A stretch of 28,915 nt of DNA from Planctomycetota bacterium (GTDB taxonomy: Bacteria > Planctomycetota > Phycisphaerae > UBA1845): the NCBI GenBank assembly GCA_024278775.1, contig JAJRSP010000100.1, forward strand, positions 1-28,915. The letters are read 5' to 3'. Within the stretch, counting starts at the first letter, position 1. Each line of letters begins with the position of its first letter. Of this stretch, positions 23,823 to 28,915 are shown piece by piece. A program made the translations under genes and the position numbers. The notes under the pieces are model-generated. The model had not been told where the DNA came from and ran no database searches. It saw nothing but the letters and a program-made list of their open reading frames with translations.

Positions 23823-24887
23823 GGTAGGTGGTGCGCCGGACGTAGCCCGAAGGGGCTCTACAGCGGTGATAACCGTGGCACGGTCTCCCGTCATTCGCCT
23901 AAAGGCCTCGGGCCAGGCTTGTTGCAGCCGGAACAGCTTCGCCATCTCCTCCTCCGTGACGGCTAGAGATTCACTATCGACCACAATCCATGCCTGACGG
24001 ATCTCGGAAGCGCTGAACCCCACGAGCGGGTCTCGCAGGCCTTCCGCTTCGATGATCTGTTCAATCGGCACGTCAAGAACCTCGGCCCGAACTTCAAGCG
24101 GGTTTGTCACGCGGTCCCCCCACGCGCTGAATCCTCCTGGTACAGTCTCATCACTGCTCCGGACATTAACCAACAATCGCAGCGGCGGCACCTGATCGGC
24201 CGGTAGCAATCCCATCAGGTAAAGATCAATGGGGCTGAACGTCACTTCACCGGTCGGCGCTGCGCGGAAAATGTGATTCTCCAATTCACTCCAATGGTTG
24301 CCGCCCAGCGGAGACCCGCCGGTATCCAGGAAAAAGCTCCAATGAAAGGGCGTACCCAACAGATCGGACGCGGGCGATTTCATGCCGGGACTCTGAAAGT
24401 GGATGGTGGTTCCCCAACGGTGAGCGGTTTCCTGTGCCAGGATTCCGAGCACGGAACGCGGTCCCGTCGCCTCTGGGTTGTTCATCCACGCCGTCCCCAT
24501 CCATATCACGCCCTGCAATCGATCGCTCCCGAACGTGGCGCTGTCGTCGAAAAACTCCGGGCCGACGTGTTGATAGCCGATCCCCGGCACATCATTTTTT
24601 ACCGGAAGATAAAATGCGTGTCCTGGTGCGAACTCGTGCGTGCCCCAGATGACAAGCATATCAACTAGATCGTCATGTTGCTGATAATAGGTTTTCGCGA
24701 GTTCCTCCAGCATGGCCCTGTCGGCGAGATGCGCCGGCGCGTCGAGCCGGGTGATGGGGCTGGTGTTGGCCGGGTCAAACGCAACGGACGTGGGTGTTGT
24801 CAACGGTAGCCGGCCGCAGCCGAGCGGGAACAGCAGTAACCCGAAGGACAACGAAACGCTGAGGTTGTGACGGTAGTGGGTTTTCAC
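23802..24887 (-). CDS. Exported metalloprotease-like protein with a degenerate QExxH site
   Basis: The 361-residue protein starts with a hydrophobic segment ending in FPLGCG (C24), a possible though imperfect lipobox, so it may be a lipoprotein. The central part has QETAHRWG (152-159), placed like the zinc site HExxHRW of a group of exported bacterial peptidase-like proteins, but with Gln for the first His. Other family-like elements follow: FHWSFFLDTGG (181-191) and FSPIDLYLMGLLPADQVPPL (217-236). Either the site is inactive or zinc is bound differently. The start is GTG 24887 without a strong ribosome site. It is third in a row of three minus-strand exported proteins, 97 bases after the phospholipase-like gene. 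Confidence 0.65.
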   Translation of the reverse strand: MKTHYRHNLSVSLSFGLLLFPLGCGRLPLTTPTSVAFDPANTSPITRLDAPAHLADRAMLEELAKTYYQQHDDLVDMLVIWGTHEFAPGHAFYLPVKNDVPGIGYQHVGPEFFDDSATFGSDRLQGVIWMGTAWMNNPEATGPRSVLGILAQETAHRWGTTIHFQSPGMKSPASDLLGTPFHWSFFLDTGGSPLGGNHWSELENHIFRAAPTGEVTFSPIDLYLMGLLPADQVPPLRLLVNVRSSDETVPGGFSAWGDRVTNPLEVRAEVLDVPIEQIIEAEGLRDPLVGFSASEIRQAWIVVDSESLAVTEEEMAKLFRLQQAWPEAFRRMTGDRATVITAVEPLRATSGAPPTLRISGR

Positions 24888-24984
24888 GCGGCCACTTCGT
24901 TCGTTGAGAGGCTTGTTGGGCGTTTACCGGAAGGGTCGATTGCAGATTCGAGATCGACCCGACGCACGTGTACCGAGATCGACA

Positions 24985-25932
24985 TCACCCCGGTCGGCAG
25001 ATTTCCCCATCACCGCACACCTCACCCAATCCACAACAGCAACAATCGCCGGGGCAGTCGGTCGGCGTTTCCGAAGGGCAATTGTTGTTCTCCATACAGC
25101 AGACATTGACGCCCAGACCCGTTGCGCAATCGCTGGCGCAGTTGTCCGCGGTTTCAGTCAGATCGCAGCTTCCGTTTCCGCAGGTGGATGGTGTGTCGGT
25201 GCAAGGACTGGGGCAGGCGAAGCAATCGAACTCATTCGGCGATGGGCAGGTGTAGCTCTTACCGCATGAAGCATCGAAGCAGACATCCGAAGCCGGGTCT
25301 CCTTCGGTGCCGAAAGCGCACGCTCTTGTGATGCAGGAGGCCGCGACGTGGTTACAGTTCTTACATGCCTCTGATCCGACGAATGGAAGCCAGGAGGTGA
25401 AGGAGCAATTGTTGGCCGCAAAGCAGCGGTCGTGGTCGGCGCAACATCGCAGCGTGCAACGCGTATCGGGAAACATGTCGCAGCCGGGGTTGTCCGGTCG
25501 AAGCCCGCCCCCCACGCCGAATAGTTGGCCGGCGACCAGCGTGGCCAGTCGGTTCGACGCAAACTCTGACGGCAAAGCATCCAACGGTGAATTAAAGACG
25601 ATCGTCGTTGAATCGCCGCCTTCGCTCGGGAACGAAAAAGTAATCTTTTCGAGTGTGGTTTCCATGTCCACCAGCGTCTGTCCCGCTTCGTTTATGGTAG
25701 TGTGACTAAGGCTTGCAGACTGTACGGTACGGGCGCTGATTTCAAATCCGCCATGGGAGAATGTAATCGGTTCACCCGCGCCGCCGGTTGACGGAGTGGT
25801 CGTGTTGTTGTCATTGGATGGTGTCGTGCCGGCGGAGCAGCCACCAACCAGCGCCTCACTGCTCATCATGATGACCAAGAACGCAAACCACACGTGCGTT
25901 CCGTGATCAGTGGATGTCAGTCGTTTCAACAT
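24985..25932 (-). CDS. Cysteine-rich lipoprotein with a phospholipase A2-type active-site motif
   Basis: The 315-residue protein has a lipoprotein-like signal (hydrophobic 14-30, C32 in LVGGCSAG) and a Thr/Asn-rich spacer. A beta-rich region (55-115) precedes a cysteine-rich half. There CTLRCCADHDRCF (159-171) matches the CCxxHDxC signature of secreted phospholipase A2: H167 and D168 would be the catalytic dyad residue and the calcium-binding aspartate. Two upstream cysteines and a downstream cysteine ladder support a disulfide-bonded domain. The tail holds CGNGSCDLTETADNCASDC (251-269), a repeat common in exported proteins of planctomycetes and myxobacteria, then a final cysteine cluster. 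ATG 25932 has an AGAAAGAG ribosome site and the signal peptide; the frame stays open to 26097. Activity is not proven. Confidence 0.7.
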   Translation of the reverse strand: MLKRLTSTDHGTHVWFAFLVIMMSSEALVGGCSAGTTPSNDNNTTTPSTGGAGEPITFSHGGFEISARTVQSASLSHTTINEAGQTLVDMETTLEKITFSFPSEGGDSTTIVFNSPLDALPSEFASNRLATLVAGQLFGVGGGLRPDNPGCDMFPDTRCTLRCCADHDRCFAANNCSFTSWLPFVGSEACKNCNHVAASCITRACAFGTEGDPASDVCFDASCGKSYTCPSPNEFDCFACPSPCTDTPSTCGNGSCDLTETADNCASDCATGLGVNVCCMENNNCPSETPTDCPGDCCCCGLGEVCGDGEICRPG

Positions 25933-26096
25933 GTCAGCTCTTTCTCGCACCAGACCCGACACCGATCCATCGGCAGTCTTCGGGAGGGAGTGGAGAACTA
26001 TTCTGCCGGAAAATGATGAATGCTGAATGAACACACGGGATGCCACAAAGCGGAGGCAAGTCAGAGACCGTTTTTTGTGTCGACGCCGACCAAACA

Positions 26097-27266
26097 TTAT
26101 CTATCGCGGGCCCGGCGAGCCATCCTTGTCTCGTAGACACCCATATCCACGCTGAGCCCTTCTGTCCGGGGGCGGCCGTCCAGGTCAACCGGTATGGGCT
26201 CTGTGAGATCGTCGTCCCAGTCGAGGTCGGCGACATCCATGGGCAGCCAATCCTTCTCCCCCGAGTTCCTGCCAGGTGACATCACCCGGAGGTGATACTG
26301 GTTGCTAAGAAACAGCGGGTTCGCATCAATGTTATCGAGGCCTGGGTAGCCACCAGCGATAAGGGTGTTGGACAACTCCGAAAACCTACCGCTGTAATTT
26401 GACAAATTCGGATCGCCCCAAACAGAAGTATTGCCCCAAAAGATACAGTTCTTGACTGCCGCCAGCCCCAGGGGATCAGCCACACCGCCAGCCCCGCCGA
26501 CGACTGCGTCGTTATCGACAAACGTACAATTGATAAATGTGGGTGTACCATTAGCGATGGCGACTGCGCCACCCTCCATGGCCGTGTTGTGGGAGAATAA
26601 ACAATTGGTGAATTGTGGCGTGCCGCTGTTGACGAGTAGGACACCACCGGCGAGCGTAAGCGCCACCCCACTTTCAAATTCCACTTCGCCGTTATCATGG
26701 AAGCTACAGTTGATAAACTCCGGCGCACCCCCATCTATCTCTATGGCACCGCCCCACCAGTCGGAGGCGGTTTGGTCGATCACGCATTGGGCGAACATGG
26801 CATCGCTGTTTTTTAGGTTTATGCCGCCCCCACCGTTTGCTATTTCAATGATGGAGGCTTCGTTGTATCCGTTGGTAATCCGAAACCCCCGAAGCATCGT
26901 TGCGGCCGAGTCATCTTGACCCGTCACAATGGGGCCGATTCCATTGCCGTTTAACGTGGTCTGGTTCGCGATGGGGTCGCTTTGTGATGCGGATGTTTCC
27001 ATACCGGAAAAGCCTCCGATAATGCTAACCCCATCCACCAGTGCGATCGAACCATAGTAGGTGCCGGCTGCCACCCACACTTCGTTGACCTGGGCGTCTT
27101 TTGTGGCGATGGCTAAGGCGGAGGGAAGAGTACAAGCGTTATGCCAGCTTGAGCAATCCCGACTGCCACTGCCAGTGACTGTCACATAAAGAGTGTCTGC
27201 CCTTGCTGTTGAGAAAGAGAGGCACGTCACACCCAAACCAAAGGCTAAGGATTGTAACCATTTCAT
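26097..27266 (-). CDS. Exported right-handed beta-helix protein with Pmp-like repeats
   Basis: The 389-residue protein has a signal peptide (about 1-24, ending in TARA). It then has a pectate-lyase-like parallel beta-helix: an N-terminal DUF1565-like part (VWVAAGTYYGSIALVDGVSIIGG) and repeated coils with the pattern F-x-N-C-x-F and GGA. Examples are PQFTNCLFSHNTAMEGGAVA and PTFINCTFVDNDAVVGGAGG. These resemble Chlamydia polymorphic outer-membrane protein repeats. The C-terminus has VDLDGRPR and VDMGVYE, an ending common in exported planctomycete beta-helix proteins. Sugar binding or surface adhesion is likely; no lyase catalytic residues are evident. ATG 27266 is fixed by AAGGAG 9 bases upstream. 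It is first of three tandem exported-protein genes. Confidence 0.82.
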   Translation of the reverse strand: MKWLQSLAFGLGVTCLSFSTARADTLYVTVTGSGSRDCSSWHNACTLPSALAIATKDAQVNEVWVAAGTYYGSIALVDGVSIIGGFSGMETSASQSDPIANQTTLNGNGIGPIVTGQDDSAATMLRGFRITNGYNEASIIEIANGGGGINLKNSDAMFAQCVIDQTASDWWGGAIEIDGGAPEFINCSFHDNGEVEFESGVALTLAGGVLLVNSGTPQFTNCLFSHNTAMEGGAVAIANGTPTFINCTFVDNDAVVGGAGGVADPLGLAAVKNCIFWGNTSVWGDPNLSNYSGRFSELSNTLIAGGYPGLDNIDANPLFLSNQYHLRVMSPGRNSGEKDWLPMDVADLDWDDDLTEPIPVDLDGRPRTEGLSVDMGVYETRMARRARDR

Positions 27267-27275
27267 CGCGCACAA

Positions 27276-27281
27276 CTCCTT
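27276..27281 (-). promoter_or_regulatory. Ribosome binding site of the beta-helix gene
   Basis: AAGGAG on the minus strand, 9 bases before ATG 27266. It directly abuts an in-frame TTG at 27275, which is therefore too close to be used. Confidence 0.75.
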
Positions 27282-27530
27282 CTTTGACCTGATCGTTCGA
27301 ATCTTGTCCTGTATCCTCTGCGGCCGCGATCTGCACGGTAGCCCGCGCGACTGCAGTCGTCAAGTAGTTGTTCTGTGAGTTGCCGACGCCCTGGTAACCG
27401 TTCTATTGACTCAAGCTTAGACCTGCGGCGTGAAAACACGGATTGAAACGATGAAAAAAGTGATTGAGCATTTACATCACTGATTTCAGGCCAGTTATCC
27501 GGGGTTCGTGGTTCGGAAGCGCTTGCCCGA

Positions 27531-27558
27531 GCGACACACTCAGAAACGGTCGTATAAT
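27531..27558 (+). promoter_or_regulatory. Promoter-like sequence GCGACA-N16-TATAAT
   Basis: A perfect TATAAT (27553-27558) is preceded after 16 bases by GCGACA (27531-27536, four consensus matches). It points into a region without a convincing plus-strand gene, so the transcript may be non-coding, or the match may be chance. Confidence 0.35.
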
Positions 27559-27610
27559 GTAGCAGTAACCTGCCCCGTGATCCTTGGTGACTGCACGTAG
27601 GTATTCTTTT

Positions 27611-27724
27611 TCATGTTTTCTTGGGGGCCCTTTTCTTCGTAGCGGGTTTGCGTGGTTTGGCCAGCACCGCTTCCGTGCGCACTCGGGAACATCCCAAGAA
27701 GCGGGGAGGTGGGCTCACGACCAT
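27611..27724 (-). pseudogene. Possible remnant: 37-codon frame with a lysine/alanine/proline-rich tail
   Basis: A minus-strand ATG frame of 37 residues ends in AKPRKPATKKRAPKKT. Such tails are typical of HU-like and histone-H1-like DNA-binding proteins of planctomycetes. The preceding PRFLGCSRVRTEAV loosely resembles the end of an HU domain, but the rest of such a domain is not found upstream. There is no ribosome site. It may be a decayed gene end or a chance frame. Confidence 0.2.
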
Positions 27725-27865
27725 GAGGAGGTTGCAGTCTGCGCGTTGTCAACGATGGATGGCTTCTCTCGCGCAGTCGTCGGTTTTTTATTTCAGGAAC
27801 GAAGCACAATTCTTGAGCGAGCGTAAGCGACCCGCTACGCATCGAATGAGGAGACGTAAACCACG

Positions 27866-28915
27866 CTAAATCAGAATCGTAATGAGCGCCAGACTGGCGG
27901 CGGCGAGAAGGGTGCTGGTGATGAACCCGGCCGTGATCGCCTTCGCACCGACACCGGCCAACTGACGTACGTTAATCTCAAGACCAATCGCGGCCATCGC
28001 CAGCGTTAGTAGGATTTTGCCGGTGAGCTTCAGCGCCGCAGCCAGTGAGACACTCGTGGGAAAGGTCTCACCCGATAGTCCGGTCAACGCGAAATCCAGC
28101 GTGGGGATCATGCCGAACGTATTCAGAAACGCCAGCGCGCCGAACCCCCACACAAACCACGGCACAAACCGGGCATAATGAATGGCCAGCTCTTGCGTAC
28201 CCCGGCTCTCCGGCGGTGCCTGCTTCGCATGCATGATCGCCAGCACAAACACCAGCGGTGCCAACAGCGTGACACGCACGAGTTTCACCAGCGTCGCCGT
28301 CGCACCGGCCGCCGGACTGAACGCGAAGCCGGCCGCCACCACCTGTGGCACCGCGTGGATCGACGTGCCCGACCAGATGCCGAAGGCCTCATCCCCCATC
28401 GCCAACAGACCGCCGATCGCCGGAAGCGCCAACATCGAAACCAGCCCGAACAGGTTCACCGCACCCACCGACAGCGCCACATCATCATCGGCCGCGTCAA
28501 TCAGCGGAGCCACCGCCACGATCGCACTATTCCCGCAAATACCGGTACCCGCCCCAAGCAGCAGCGACGTTTTCGAGCTGAGCCCGATCAGGCGGCCCAC
28601 ATAAAACGAACCGGTGATGGCAATGACAATGCAGATGATCGTGATGAAAAACGCCGGCACGCCAATGGCCGCCAACGCCTTGAGGTTCATCCCCGCACCG
28701 GTACACACAATCGCAATCGGGATCATCTTCCGCACGACGCGTTTACACCCCGCGCGGATGGAATCCGGCAATCGCATCGTGTTTCGCAGTGCCAGGCCCA
28801 ACAGAATGGCAATGATGGCTGCGCTCACGGGATGCCTGACCGATCCGGCACCGCTGGTCACCGTAAACGGCGCGAGCGGCAGGTAGTGAACCAGATACGC
28901 CAGGCCCGCCACCAC
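27866..28915 (-). CDS. YeiH-family (UPF0324) putative anion/sulfonate exporter, 5' partial
   Basis: The frame runs to the right edge, so a short N-terminal part is probably missing; 349 residues are present. The polytopic inner-membrane protein has about ten hydrophobic segments and the family signatures HPVSAAIIAILLGLALRN (about 27-44) and GAGTGICGNSAIVAVAPLI (122-140). The sequence around DDDVALSVGAVNLFGLVSML also reads as this family. YeiH proteins are predicted exporters of sulfate or sulfonate-like anions; the substrate is not firmly known. The last codons lie about 140 bases from the lysine-rich remnant, with no partner gene visible. E. coli yeiH is controlled by a LysR regulator encoded beside it, which would lie outside this window. 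Confidence 0.9.
   Translation of the reverse strand: MVAGLAYLVHYLPLAPFTVTSGAGSVRHPVSAAIIAILLGLALRNTMRLPDSIRAGCKRVVRKMIPIAIVCTGAGMNLKALAAIGVPAFFITIICIVIAITGSFYVGRLIGLSSKTSLLLGAGTGICGNSAIVAVAPLIDAADDDVALSVGAVNLFGLVSMLALPAIGGLLAMGDEAFGIWSGTSIHAVPQVVAAGFAFSPAAGATATLVKLVRVTLLAPLVFVLAIMHAKQAPPESRGTQELAIHYARFVPWFVWGFGALAFLNTFGMIPTLDFALTGLSGETFPTSVSLAAALKLTGKILLTLAMAAIGLEINVRQLAGVGAKAITAGFITSTLLAAASLALITILI

Larger units (their letters stand above)
27267..27865. other. Intergenic region, no clear gene
   Basis: About 600 bases lie between the beta-helix gene and the permease gene. I see an inverted repeat AGTGAT/ATCACT (27459-27464 and 27476-27481), a promoter-like plus-strand sequence (27531-27558), and a short minus-strand frame with a lysine-rich end (27611-27724). 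Longer frames on both strands here have no recognisable content. Confidence 0.55.

Noticed and set aside
27584..27869. Two 80-codon plus-strand frames before the permease gene
   Set aside because: Neither has a ribosome site or recognisable content, and they overlap each other and the lysine-rich frame on the other strand.

Overview
The window looks like a chromosomal segment of a GC-rich, Gram-negative-type bacterium, most likely a planctomycete or close PVC relative. This is inferred from protein style, not from a marker gene. The signs are an ExbB/ExbD/von Willebrand A cluster interleaved with large exported TPR proteins, a beta-helix protein with Chlamydia Pmp-like repeats, a short arginine- and glycine-rich orphan I recall only from planctomycetes, zinc-ribbon/membrane fusions, and frequent GTG or TTG starts. 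I see no rRNA, convincing tRNA, CRISPR array, insertion sequence or prophage.

Layout. 1-623 is the 3' end of a membrane protein with TPRs. 719-2557 is a ClC chloride transporter with CBS domains. 2558-3342 has no gene but holds a promoter, a structured stretch and a terminator that together look like a small RNA. On the minus strand, 10471 down to 3343 encodes a membrane-fusion adaptor, an RND pump, citrate synthase and a beta-hydroxyacid dehydrogenase, with a promoter at 10541-10569. A ComF-like phosphoribosyltransferase follows on the plus strand (10646-11416). On the minus strand, 13808 down to 11451 encodes an isochorismatase-family hydrolase, a tail-anchored zinc ribbon, and a zinc-ribbon/membrane/Nudix fusion, with its own promoter.

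The main item of interest is the minus-strand operon from 20650 down to 13907. Its gene order is a TonB-shaped VWA protein, an exported TPR protein, ExbB, ExbD, a second ExbD, and a 922-residue exported TPR protein. The VWA protein has one N-terminal membrane helix carrying a TonB-like S-x3-H motif, then a proline-rich spacer and a MIDAS-bearing VWA domain. My reading is a proton-driven envelope machine in which a VWA domain occupies the place of TonB/TolA. That reading is inference; the domains and motifs are visible.

The right third holds an exported helical protein of unknown function (21025-22167), a repeat-rich intergenic region, a small conserved orphan beside an orphan soluble histidine kinase, and three tandem minus-strand secreted proteins: a beta-helix protein, a cysteine-rich lipoprotein with a phospholipase-A2-type CCxxHDxC motif, and a metalloprotease-like protein with a degenerate QExxH site. 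The window ends inside a YeiH-type permease gene.
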